Shown: in pieces, positions 1 through 8,143 of the stretch
Layout of the letters: each line of letters opens with the position of its first letter
Numbering within the stretch: the first letter of the stretch is position 1
Assembly: GCA_964624765.1 (NCBI GenBank)
Contig: CAZUZO010000039.1
Span: forward strand, 1 to 24,271
Direction: 5' to 3'
Source: JAGTVB01 sp964624765
GTDB taxonomy: Bacteria > Pseudomonadota > Gammaproteobacteria > HK1
Length of the DNA: 24,271 nt
Program-made: the position numbers and the translations under genes
Notes under the pieces: model-generated
The model's input: only the letters and a program-made list of their open reading frames with translations
Database searches by the model: none
What the model was told of the DNA's origin: nothing

Positions 1-1996
1 CGGTCCCCTTGATTCCCATGGCGACGCCGATGTCGGCCTTCTTGAGCGACGGCGCATCGTTCACCCCGTCGCCGGTCATGGCGACGATCTGTTTGTTCGC
101 CTGGATCGCCTTGACTAGCCGCAGCTTGTGCTCCGGGCTCGCGCGGGCGAAGACATCGACGTCGCGCACGGTCTCTCGCAACGCCGCCTCGTTCATCTCC
201 TCGATCTCGGCACCCGTAACGGCGGTCTTGCCGTCACCGATGCCGAGCATCTTGGCGATGGCGGCGGCGGTGATCTTGTGGTCGCCGGTGATCATGGTGA
301 CTCGGATGCCTCCCTCGTGGCAGGCCTTGACCGCCTCGATGGCCTCCTGGCGGGGAGGATCGAGCAGGCCGATCAGGCCCAGCAGGACCAGGTTCGTTGG
401 CAGGTCGGCGGGACCAAGGGTGCCCGCGTTCAGCCCCGGATTCTCGATCCAGGCCAGCGCCAGCACCCGCTCGCCCTGACCCGCCAGGCGATCCGAGATC
501 TGCATGAACCGGTCGCGATCGAGCGGCACCGCCTCTCCAGACCCGTTCTGCTGGCGATCGCAGTGGCCCATGATGACCTCTGGCGCCCCCTTGGCGAACA
601 GGATCTCCCGGCCGTTTGCCGAGCGGTGCAGCGTTGCCATGAACTTGTGCTCAGACTCGAACGGGATGGCGTCGATGCGTGGCAGGGCCTTAAGCGCCGC
701 CTGGCGATCCATTCCGAGCTTGCTCGCGAAGGGGTAGAGGGCCCCCTCGGTCGGGTCGCCCTGGACCTTCCAGACGCCGTCCTCCTCGAACAGGACGGCG
801 TCGTTGCAGAGCATCGAGACTTGGCTCATTAGGTCCGTCACCGAGTTCTTGCCCGCCGGCCGGCCGTCCTTCGTGACCTCGCCTTCGGGCGCGTAGCCGT
901 TACCGCTGACCTGATACTCGGTTTCTGCTGTGACCGCCGAAACCACCATCATCTCCATCAGCGTCAGCGTGCCCGTCTTGTCGGAGCAGATGCGCGACAC
1001 CGAGGCCAAGGTCTCCACCGCGGGGAGACGACGGATGATGGCGTGGCGGCTCGCCATACGCTGTACGCCGATGGCCAGCGCAATGGTGATGATCGCGGGC
1101 AGGCCCTCGGGAATCACCGCCACGGCAATCCCCACCACCGCCTGAAACAGCTCGACCAAATCCATGCCCGTCACCCACTTGCCGTAGGCGAACACCAGGA
1201 CGCTCACTACGGCAATAACCGCGGTAATGGCGTAGCCGAACTTCTTGATCTGGCGCAGCAGGGGTGTCTCTAGTGCGCTTACCCCGGAGAGCAGGGCGTT
1301 GATGCGACCGAGCTCCGTTCGGGCACCGGTCGCGACCACCACACCGGTCGCACGACCCGAGACGACCATGGTCCCGGAGAACGCCACGCTGTGGCGGTCG
1401 CCAACGGTCGCCTTTTCGGGGACCGGGTCGATCGACTTATCGGCCGGCACGGACTCGCCAGTGAGAGCCGCCTCCTCGGTACGTAGGTTCTTGACCTCGG
1501 CGAGGCGCAAATCCGCGGGGATCTTGTCGCCCGACTCCAGGAGCACGATGTCCCCTGGAACGAGCTCCTCGGCCGGGATGATTCGAGTCTCGCCCCCGCG
1601 CACCGTGCGAGCCTCGGCAGAAAGCATGTTGCGGATGGAGTCAAGGGCCTTTTCCGCCTTACCCTCCTGGATGAAGCCGAGCAGGGCGTTGATCAGCACG
1701 ACGCCGAAGATGATGCCGGCGTCTACCCAGAGATCGAGCATCAGCTTGGTGAAGCCAGCGCCGAGCAGCACGTAGACCAGCACGTTGTTGAGCTGGGACA
1801 GGAAGCGTTTGAAGGGACCGCGCCGCTTGCCTTCCGGTAGACGGTTGGAGCCGTATTGCTCTAGGCGCTTCGACGCCTCCGCCGCGTCGAGGCCCTTCTC
1901 CTGATCGGTGGCGAGCTGCTGGAGCACTGCGCTGACGCCGAGCGCGTGCCAGGGGGCAGACGTGTTGGGGCTCTGGTTGCTCGCTGATTCGTTCAT
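1..1996 (-). CDS. Cation-transporting P-type ATPase, P2A (PacL/Ca2+-ATPase-like), 3' end outside window
   Basis: ATP-driven inner-membrane cation pump. About 665 codons are present; the family is usually near 900 residues, so the last helices (M5-M10) are cut off by the window edge. Visible in order: N-terminal cation-ATPase domain, an actuator domain with LTGES near residue 180, the M4 motif VAVIPEGLP, the phosphorylation motif DKTGTLT with the aspartate at residue 339, the nucleotide-domain motifs GDPTEGAL and FAKGAPE, and MTGDGVNDAP of the hinge close to position 50. The PEGLP glutamate fits Ca2+ or monovalent-cation P2 pumps, but the ion cannot be named without M5/M6. The start is set by GGAGGG at 2002-2007, a strong ribosome-binding site 5-6 nt before the ATG at 1996. 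Oddity: TLTLMEMMV replaces the usual TLTxNxMxV after the phosphorylated Asp. The reading frame is uninterrupted. Pyruvate kinase lies upstream on the same strand, 226 bp away. Confidence 0.92.
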   Translation of the reverse strand, partial: MNESASNQSPNTSAPWHALGVSAVLQQLATDQEKGLDAAEASKRLEQYGSNRLPEGKRRGPFKRFLSQLNNVLVYVLLGAGFTKLMLDLWVDAGIIFGVVLINALLGFIQEGKAEKALDSIRNMLSAEARTVRGGETRIIPAEELVPGDIVLLESGDKIPADLRLAEVKNLRTEEAALTGESVPADKSIDPVPEKATVGDRHSVAFSGTMVVSGRATGVVVATGARTELGRINALLSGVSALETPLLRQIKKFGYAITAVIAVVSVLVFAYGKWVTGMDLVELFQAVVGIAVAVIPEGLPAIITIALAIGVQRMASRHAIIRRLPAVETLASVSRICSDKTGTLTLMEMMVVSAVTAETEYQVSGNGYAPEGEVTKDGRPAGKNSVTDLMSQVSMLCNDAVLFEEDGVWKVQGDPTEGALYPFASKLGMDRQAALKALPRIDAIPFESEHKFMATLHRSANGREILFAKGAPEVIMGHCDRQQNGSGEAVPLDRDRFMQISDRLAGQGERVLALAWIENPGLNAGTLGPADLPTNLVLLGLIGLLDPPRQEAIEAVKACHEGGIRVTMITGDHKITAAAIAKMLGIGDGKTAVTGAEIEEMNEAALRETVRDVDVFARASPEHKLRLVKAIQANKQIVAMTGDGVNDAPSLKKADIGVAMGIKGT

Positions 1997-2222
1997 CTAG
2001 TCCCTCCACGCTTTGCCGCCGTTTCTTGACCCGGACGACTGCGCTCACCGCTCGATGTTAAACCTAGCCCAGCACTGATATCTTCTTGATTTGAACCGCC
2101 ATAGAGCGCCACTTCTATCAGATGCCTTGTCTCCATAACCCGCCCGCCTATGTCCGCACTATCGGCGTCTGACCCGCTACTCATGTAGAGTTCGTAACCA
2201 GACAGCGGCCAGACGAGTGGCC

Positions 2223-3701
2223 TCATCCCAACATACCGGGTTCGACCCGGACCAACCGCATGACATTGGTGACACCCGAAGTTTTCAGCGGCAACCCGGC
2301 GGTAATGACGAGATGGTCACCGCTTCGTGCAAAGCCTGCCTCGTTCGCGCAGTGCACCGCCGCCGCTTCCATCGCCTCATACTCATCCATCGGCTCCACG
2401 TCGACGGCGTGAATGCCCCAAACGAGCGCGAGACTGCGGGCGACCTGATGGGAGGGCGTGAGGGCAAGAATCGGCACCGGGGGGCGCTTGCGTGCCGCTC
2501 GAAGGGCGGTCGCGCCCGAGGTGGTAAACGTCACGATGGCGGCCGCCGGGAGCGTCATTGAGGCCTGATTGGCTGATTCGGTAATCGTGTCCGCAGTCGT
2601 TCGCTTGGGCTTCGCCTGCCCGGCGTTCAACAATTCTCGGTAAACGGGATCGGCCTCGGTCTGCTTGATGATACGCTCCATCATATCGACGACGCGCACC
2701 GGATGATCGCCAATCGCTGTCTCGGCGGACAGCATGACCGCATCGGCACCCTCGTAAACGGCATTGGCGACGTCGGAGGCTTCGGCCCGAGTGGGCGTCG
2801 GCAGCTTCACCATCGAATCGAGCATCTGCGTGGCCACCACGACCGGTTTGCCCGCCTGCCGGCAGGTACAAATGATGCGTTTTTGAATGGCCGGGACGGT
2901 CTCAGGCGGCACCTCAACGCCGAGATCGCCGCGCGCCACCATCACGGCATCGGCCAGATCGACGATCGCCTCGAGCTGCTCGACGGCGGACGGTTTCTCC
3001 AGTTTGGCAATCAAATGCGCTCGCCCGTCGATTAATCGTTTGGCTTCTTCGACATCCTCGGGGCGCTGAACAAACGACAAGGCCACTGCACCAAAGCCGA
3101 TCTCTAAGGCAAACTCGAGATCACGGCGATCCTTCTCGGTGAGCGGCGAGACATCCAGAACCGTATCGGGGACATTAACGCCCTTGTGATTGGACAGTGA
3201 GCCGCCCACCAGGACTCGGGTGTCGGCGTGGTCCGGCCCGCACGATGTCACCTCGAGCCGCACTCTGCCGTCGTCCAAAAGCAGGTTTGCTCCAGGCCGC
3301 AGCACCGCTAAAATCTCGGGGTGAGGTAACGGCACTCGGGCGGTGCTTCCCGGCTCGTCGGAGAGATCCAACCGAAACCGAGCCCCTGCCTCGAGCACAA
3401 CACCAGGCTCTGCGAACCGCCCGATGCGGAGTTTCGGGCCTTGCAAGTCAGCAAACACGCCGATGGGCCGACCGACCCGGTCTTCCAAGGCGCGAACGCG
3501 TGTCAAGCGGTTCGCGTGCTCCTCATGGTTACCGTGGCTGAAGTTGAACCTGAAAACATCGGCGCCGGCCTGAAATAGGCTTTCGAGCATTTCCTCCGAG
3601 CCGCTCGCCGGACCAATGGTCGCAACAATCTTGGTGTGTCTCGATCGGCGCATGCTGAGTTGAGCCTTATGGTCAGTTTGCTGCGAGCTTCGAAGGGGCA
3701 T
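2223..3701 (-). CDS. pyk: Pyruvate kinase
   Basis: Cytoplasmic enzyme making ATP and pyruvate from phosphoenolpyruvate and ADP, the last step of glycolysis. The 492-aa frame shows the whole family pattern: KIVATIGPAS at the barrel start, RFNFSHG (R51, N53, S55) for ATP and K+ binding, GPKLRIG leading into the B domain (about residues 92-185), AKLEKPSAV with catalytic K233 and metal ligand E235, MVARGDLGVE, ATQMLDSM, and PTRAEASDVANAVYEGADA. The C-terminal allosteric domain is complete. The true start may be the second Met at 3653 (MRRSRHTKIVATIG), where family members normally begin; neither start has a strong ribosome-binding site. It lies downstream of ldhA on the same strand, but a hairpin and an assembly gap separate them, so cotranscription is uncertain. 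Confidence 0.96.
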   Translation of the reverse strand: MPLRSSQQTDHKAQLSMRRSRHTKIVATIGPASGSEEMLESLFQAGADVFRFNFSHGNHEEHANRLTRVRALEDRVGRPIGVFADLQGPKLRIGRFAEPGVVLEAGARFRLDLSDEPGSTARVPLPHPEILAVLRPGANLLLDDGRVRLEVTSCGPDHADTRVLVGGSLSNHKGVNVPDTVLDVSPLTEKDRRDLEFALEIGFGAVALSFVQRPEDVEEAKRLIDGRAHLIAKLEKPSAVEQLEAIVDLADAVMVARGDLGVEVPPETVPAIQKRIICTCRQAGKPVVVATQMLDSMVKLPTPTRAEASDVANAVYEGADAVMLSAETAIGDHPVRVVDMMERIIKQTEADPVYRELLNAGQAKPKRTTADTITESANQASMTLPAAAIVTFTTSGATALRAARKRPPVPILALTPSHQVARSLALVWGIHAVDVEPMDEYEAMEAAAVHCANEAGFARSGDHLVITAGLPLKTSGVTNVMRLVRVEPGMLG

Positions 3702-3835
3702 GTGGTGCTAAGACTGCAGTCGATGGAGCCCATGGTACCGACGCTCCCGGCGTTATTGGACCAGCCTTGGGCAACCCGCGGTTGAGCCCTTCATTCCAAT
3801 GCTTTACCGCCGTCGCGCTCAAGTCGGATGAGTCA

Positions 3836-3868
3836 GTGTGCCAAGGGGCCCTCGCCCTCATGGCACAC
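3836..3868 (-). terminator. Hairpin between ldhA and pyk, next to the assembly gap (possible terminator)
   Basis: The arms GTGTGCCA (3836-3843) and TGGCACAC (3861-3868) are perfectly complementary. Pairing continues inward through the G/C-rich segments with a few mismatches. No T-run follows on the minus strand, so this is not a classical intrinsic terminator. It lies immediately downstream of the ldhA coding region and ends exactly where the Ns begin. It could be a terminator or part of a larger palindrome interrupted by the gap. Confidence 0.4.
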
Positions 3869-5000
3869 NNNNNNNNNNGGTCAACTGAGCGCCGCGCTTT
3901 CCCTCCTCAAACTCTCGAAGATTGTCGAGCGTCGTGTCGGCGATGTTACTGAGCGCCTCCTCGGTCAGAAAGGCCTGATGGGAGGTGACCACAACGTTGT
4001 TGAAGGTGAGCAAACGCGCAAGGAGGTCGTCGGTGAGGACTTGGCTGGAAAAATCTTTGAAAAAGACTCCGGCTTCCTCTTCATAGACATCCAGACCCGC
4101 GGCGCCGATCTTTCCCGATTTCAAGCCGTCAATGAGCGCCCGAGTATCGACGAGCTCCCCGCGGCTGGTGTTGATGAGCATGACACCAGCTTTCATCTGA
4201 TCGATGGCGGACCGATTGATGAGGTGCCGTGTGTCGGGGGTCAGAGGCACGTGCAGCGTAATGATCTGGGACATGGAAAGGAGCTGCTCTGGCGCGACGT
4301 AGTCAACGCCCGCCCAGGACGACACTTCCGAGCTGGGGTACGCGTCAAGCGCCAACACTTGACAGCCAAATCCCAACAAGATCTTGATCACGCATTGCCC
4401 GATCTTGCCGGTGCCGACGACGCCGACGCTCTTGCCGTGCATATCGAAACCGGTCAAACCGTCGAGCACGAAATAACCGTATCGGTTGCGCAGATAAGCG
4501 TGGTGCAAATGGCGATTGAGCATCAGCATCAGGCCCACTGCGTGCTCTGCGACAGCGTGAGGCGAATAGGCCGGCACACGGGCAACACTGATGCCGTAGG
4601 CTTCACACGCATCAAGCGCCACATTGTTGAAACCAGCGCAGCGTAAGGCCACTAGCTCCACGCCCTGGGCTGCCAGAGTTTCCACCACCTCGGCGTCGCA
4701 GCGGTCGTTGACGAAGATGCAAACCGCCTTGTGACCCTTGGCCGCCACCGCGGTGCTGCTATCAAGGGCGGCCGGGATGTAGCTAAGCGCATAAAGGTCG
4801 CGATTCGACCGGTCGAACGATTCCATGTCGTAGCGCTTGGCATCAAAGAACGCCACCTTGAGGCGTCCTTGCGCATCGTAACCAAACTGGCTGTGCTTGC
4901 GATCGAGCGCCGTCGCGATGCGGTCGAAGGTGTCCTCATCGAGCGCTCTTAAGCCTTTCAGCCTGTCGACCAAAGCCGCTAAGCGCTCTCGACCATCCAT
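3858..5000 (-). CDS. ldhA: D-lactate dehydrogenase (fermentative, LdhA-type), 3' end in gap
   Basis: NAD-dependent reduction of pyruvate to D-lactate, regenerating NAD+ in fermentation. The body follows Escherichia coli LdhA closely: AVCIFVND, LRCAGFNNVALDA, VPAYSPHAVAEHAVG, the Rossmann loop GVVGTGKIG, NTSRGELVD, DVYEEE and SHQAFLTEEAL. Counting from the first ATG at 5003, the catalytic residues are R281, E310 and H342, with the spacing known for D-LDH. Coding sequence is resolved down to 3879; the stop at 3858 holds only if the gap is exactly 10 bases. By comparison with LdhA only a few residues can be missing. Two ATGs stand in tandem (5003, 5000); GAGGA just upstream gives better spacing to 5000. 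This start adds about 47 residues before the usual N-terminus (KVAFFDAKRYD). A sigma70-like promoter lies ~270 bp upstream. Confidence 0.93.
   Translation of the reverse strand: MDGRERLAALVDRLKGLRALDEDTFDRIATALDRKHSQFGYDAQGRLKVAFFDAKRYDMESFDRSNRDLYALSYIPAALDSSTAVAAKGHKAVCIFVNDRCDAEVVETLAAQGVELVALRCAGFNNVALDACEAYGISVARVPAYSPHAVAEHAVGLMLMLNRHLHHAYLRNRYGYFVLDGLTGFDMHGKSVGVVGTGKIGQCVIKILLGFGCQVLALDAYPSSEVSSWAGVDYVAPEQLLSMSQIITLHVPLTPDTRHLINRSAIDQMKAGVMLINTSRGELVDTRALIDGLKSGKIGAAGLDVYEEEAGVFFKDFSSQVLTDDLLARLLTFNNVVVTSHQAFLTEEALSNIADTTLDNLREFEEGKRGAQLTXXXXVP
3869..3878. other. Assembly gap (10 Ns)
   Basis: Ten consecutive undetermined bases. The gap cuts the 3' end of ldhA and abuts a strong hairpin. 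The true gap length is not known from the sequence, so contiguity of the two sides is an assembly claim. Confidence 1.
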
Positions 5001-5265
5001 CATCTGTCCTCACGCACGGCGACTACGCCAGCTTGTGTGCGCTCCGAGAGAACCGAGGTGCACCACCCCAACCCCCCTACAGCACAAGGCCATCAGCCTG
5101 TAACCTGAACACAGTCGTCAAGCCCGCTTACATCGCGCTCCACACCGCGTTCCTATTTCCGGCCGCAGAGGCATCGAATAACACTCTCTGAGGTCTTTCG
5201 CGACGCACTTGGCCGCGTTTTATCGGCCAATTTCCTCGCCTGAGCCACAAACGCTGCTCCAGATG

Positions 5266-5280
5266 ATAGCCGCCGGCTAT
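5266..5280. promoter_or_regulatory. Palindrome overlapping the ldhA promoter (candidate operator)
   Basis: ATAGCC (5266-5271) and GGCTAT (5275-5280) form a perfect inverted repeat around a 3-base centre. It shares two bases with the -10 box and covers the predicted transcription start of the leftward promoter. This is where a repressor site would be expected. No matching regulator is encoded in the window. Confidence 0.35.
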
Positions 5281-5307
5281 TACAGCTACGCTGGATTCCC
5301 CTGTCAA
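5279..5307 (-). promoter_or_regulatory. Predicted sigma70 promoter for ldhA
   Basis: On the minus strand, TTGACA (5307-5302), a 17-bp spacer and TGTAAT (5284-5279) give a full-consensus -35 and a 5/6 -10 box. Transcription would start near 5272 and run into ldhA, leaving a leader of roughly 270 nt. Confidence 0.55.
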
Positions 5308-5657
5308 GACAAAATTTGCCGGAATTTTAAGGTGACCCCTATCCAGCAAGCGGTCGCCGTGGTCTCAACCGTTCCAATGGAGCTTGCCTTCACATAGGAC
5401 TCCATATACGCCGTGTTCGGTGTGAAGTCATGGTGCTTAATATTCATTCCGATTGTGCTCACTTTGGCAGCCAAGATTGGCCTTAGGCCGTCACGCTAGT
5501 TGATGCCCTTGGCCATTGCCTCTTTGCTTAGCGGTATGCTGACGCCTGCCTCGGAGTTCGTCTCTCGACGGGCTTCTATGAACTTGCCGAGGGGGGCACG
5601 GCCATTTGACTCGCTGTTCGAAAATCAGGATGCTATCGCGACGCGTACCGCCAGAGG

Positions 5658-7058
5658 TTGCACCACATGCTGATCGACTCCGCCTACGAGATTCTCGGCC
5701 GCTCGATCATCGAATATCGTGGCGCGCCTGTAGGCACCGCGGCGGCAATCGATCCGAATCCCGCGGCGGCACACTACCACGAATGCTTTATCCGTGATTT
5801 CGTGCCCTCGGCTCTCGTGTTCTTGCTCGACGGCCGCACCGACATCGTCCGCAATTTTCTCACCACGGTCATGAAACTCCGCGGCTTGCAGCCAGTCGCC
5901 GAGGGACATCATCGTTCCATGGGATTGATGCCCGCGAGTTTTCGAGTAGGCGATGAGAAGTCTGGCGCCCCGTTGATCGCAGACTTTGGGGAGCGGGCCA
6001 TTGGCAGGGTCATTCCGGTCGACTCAGCGTTGTGGTGGCTGTATCTGCTCCGGGCTTATGTGATCACATCCGACGATTGGGAGCTGATGGCCGATCACGA
6101 GGTTCAACAGTGTATCAGGCAGATTCGGGAGCTGTACCTTCGAGAGAGCTTCGAATCGGCGCCGTCGCTGCTGGTGCCAGACGGCTCATTCATGATCGAC
6201 CGGCGAATGGGCGTGCACGGCTATCCGCTGGAGATCCAAGCCCTCTACTACGGTGCGCTTTTGTCCGCACGAGAACTGCTCGACCATGTTCTCGGCCGCA
6301 CAAGCCTCCTTGAAAACCTTGACATCCGCATTCGGGCGCTCCAGTCCCATGTGCGCGTGCGCTACTGGGTGGACCGCGACCGGCTGAACGAAATCCACCG
6401 CTTCAAGAGCGAGGAATTCGGGCTGGAGGCCACCAACGTCCTCAACGTCTACCCAGAAAGCATCCCCGACTGGATGGACGGATGGCTGGACGCCGATTGC
6501 GGCTATCTCGTCGGCAACCAGGGACCGGGAAAAGTGGATTTCCGTTTTTTTGCTCAAGGGAATCTGCTCTCCATTCTGTTCGATCTGGCCACTGCCGAAG
6601 AATCGAAAAAGATTATGGACCTCTACGAACTGCACTGGGATGAACTGATCGGTGAGATGCCGGCAAAGATCGTCTACCCAGCGGTCTCGGGAATGGAGTG
6701 GATGTACATGACCGGTAGCGACCCGAAGAATGCTGCCTGGTCTTATCACAACGGTGGCAACTGGCCGGTGCTATTGTGGCCGTTTGTGGGAGCAGCGCTG
6801 ACGACGGGCCGTCGTGATCTTGCGCAACGGGCCATGGACCTCATGTCCGAACGCATGGAACGGGATAACTGGCCAGAGTACTACGACGGCAGACAGGGCA
6901 GTTTGATCGGCCGGCGAGCCAATCTATTCCAGACTTGGACCGCAACGGCTTATATCATCGCCCACAAGATCATGGCGGACCCCGAAGCGTTACGTCTGTT
7001 TGACACGCTCACGTTTTCAAACATCGGCGGCGAGGCCCCCGATAATCCTGGGACCTAA
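5658..7058 (+). CDS. Neutral/alkaline invertase (glycoside hydrolase family 100)
   Basis: Cytoplasmic hydrolysis of sucrose to glucose and fructose; no signal peptide. The (alpha/alpha)6-barrel family motifs are present: YHECFIRDFVPSALVFLLDG, VDSALWW, MIDRRMGVHGYPLEIQALYY, NVYPESIPDWM, HNGGNWPVLLWP and NWPEYYDG. D181 and E407 (counted from the TTG at 5658) have the same 226-residue spacing as the general acid and base reported for Anabaena InvA (D188/E414), so the active site looks intact. Possible starts are TTG 5658 or ATG 5667, the latter with CAGAGG at 5652-5657 upstream. Another frame, open from ATG 5536 or 5578, would join in if one base were restored near 5632, so the 5' end may be frameshifted. 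Glucokinase follows after 77 bp and would use the glucose released. Confidence 0.92.
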   Translation: MHHMLIDSAYEILGRSIIEYRGAPVGTAAAIDPNPAAAHYHECFIRDFVPSALVFLLDGRTDIVRNFLTTVMKLRGLQPVAEGHHRSMGLMPASFRVGDEKSGAPLIADFGERAIGRVIPVDSALWWLYLLRAYVITSDDWELMADHEVQQCIRQIRELYLRESFESAPSLLVPDGSFMIDRRMGVHGYPLEIQALYYGALLSARELLDHVLGRTSLLENLDIRIRALQSHVRVRYWVDRDRLNEIHRFKSEEFGLEATNVLNVYPESIPDWMDGWLDADCGYLVGNQGPGKVDFRFFAQGNLLSILFDLATAEESKKIMDLYELHWDELIGEMPAKIVYPAVSGMEWMYMTGSDPKNAAWSYHNGGNWPVLLWPFVGAALTTGRRDLAQRAMDLMSERMERDNWPEYYDGRQGSLIGRRANLFQTWTATAYIIAHKIMADPEALRLFDTLTFSNIGGEAPDNPGT

Positions 7059-7135
7059 CGAACTCCGCGAACGCCAAATCGCCAATCTCTACGTCTAAAG
7101 GCACGACAAGACAAAACGTGAAAAGGAAACAACAA

Positions 7136-8143
7136 ATGGTCCTGGCGGGTGATATCGGCGGAACGAAGACGGTTCTGGCCTTGGTCTCTGGTAAAGAAGG
7201 GGTGAGGCAGCCGTTACGAGAACAAACCTTTGCGAGCGCCGGTCACGACTCACTGGAAACTATCGTGCGGCAATTCTTGCCAGGCGTTGGTACAAAGCCG
7301 GAGGTCGCAAGTTTCGGCGTCGCAGGCCAGGTTGTTGGCGGTGAAGCCCGCACCACCAATCTGCCTTGGGTCATCAATGCCGAAGCCATTGGGCACGCCT
7401 TTGATATTCCCACTGTTCATCTGCTCAATGACCTTCAAGCGGTTGCCGCGGCCATCCCTTACCTGAAGCCCGATGATCTCTGCACGCTCAACAAGGGTAA
7501 GAGCGATCCCACCGGACCGATCGGGGTTATCGCCCCAGGCACTGGTCTTGGTGAGGCCTTTCTTATCTGGAACGGCAGCCACTACCAGCCTTGCGCAACG
7601 GAGGGCGGCCATGCCTCTTTCGCTCCGGTCACGCACGAACAGTTAGAGCTTTTGGACTACCTGGAACCCCGTTTTGGGCACGTGAGCTTCGAAAGAGTCT
7701 GCTCTGGCAGTGGAATTCCCAACCTCTACGATTATTTGAGTAACTGCGGTCGCTACGAGGAGCCGGAATGGTTGCGCGAATCGCTTGCCGACACGGCCGA
7801 CCCGACACCGGTCATCGTCAATGCTGGTCTGGAGCGAAAGTCTCAGCTATGCATTGCCACCGTCGACCTTTTTGTCCGCATCCTGGGGGGTGTTATCGGC
7901 AATATGGCACTCAAAATATTCGCCACCGGCGGGCTTTATCTTGGCGGAGGCATCCCCCCGCGAATCCTCCCACGGCTGCAAAAAAAGGACTTCCTGGATG
8001 CGGTTTCGTACAAAGGGCGATTTGGTGACTGGGTCGCACGCATCCCGGTCCATGTGATACTCGACCCGAAAGCCGCCCTACATGGTGCCGCCTGGGACGC
8101 GTTGAACGCGCGACAGCATGCTCGAATTGGGGAACAGCAATGA
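7136..8143 (+). CDS. glk: Glucokinase (Glk family)
   Basis: Phosphorylates glucose with ATP to glucose 6-phosphate in the cytoplasm. The 335-residue protein carries the ATP-binding motif DIGGTKT at residues 6-12, catalytic D99 in LLND (Escherichia coli Glk D100), the loop IAPGTGLGE at 132-140, the glucose-binding EGGH at 156-159, and GLYLGGGIPPRI near the C-terminus. This is the Glk family (E. coli Glk, 321 aa) rather than ROK kinases. The frame also opens at a GTG at 7118, but AAGGA at 7123-7127, 8 nt before ATG 7136, and the usual position of DIGGTKT favour 7136. The stop overlaps the next start (ATGA), so it is translationally coupled to the phosphofructokinase gene and forms one operon with the upstream invertase. 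Confidence 0.94.
   Translation: MVLAGDIGGTKTVLALVSGKEGVRQPLREQTFASAGHDSLETIVRQFLPGVGTKPEVASFGVAGQVVGGEARTTNLPWVINAEAIGHAFDIPTVHLLNDLQAVAAAIPYLKPDDLCTLNKGKSDPTGPIGVIAPGTGLGEAFLIWNGSHYQPCATEGGHASFAPVTHEQLELLDYLEPRFGHVSFERVCSGSGIPNLYDYLSNCGRYEEPEWLRESLADTADPTPVIVNAGLERKSQLCIATVDLFVRILGGVIGNMALKIFATGGLYLGGGIPPRILPRLQKKDFLDAVSYKGRFGDWVARIPVHVILDPKAALHGAAWDALNARQHARIGEQQ

Larger units (their letters stand above)
5004..5535. other. Intergenic region between ldhA and the invertase gene
   Basis: No coding region is supported; the short frames here resemble nothing known and lack ribosome-binding sites. Besides the leftward promoter and its palindrome there is an A/T-rich inverted repeat, AAAATT (5311-5316) and AATTTT (5323-5328), just outside the -35 box. 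I found no convincing rightward promoter for the invertase operon. Confidence 0.6.

Noticed and set aside
1993..2226. 77-codon minus-strand frame between pyk and the ATPase gene
   Set aside because: It overlaps the start of the ATPase and the end of pyk, has no ribosome-binding site and no known family; the ATPase has its own clear start signal.
5128..5397. Two short frames (73 aa minus, 62 aa plus) in the ldhA-invertase spacer
   Set aside because: They overlap each other and the predicted promoter; there is no start signal and no recognisable domain.
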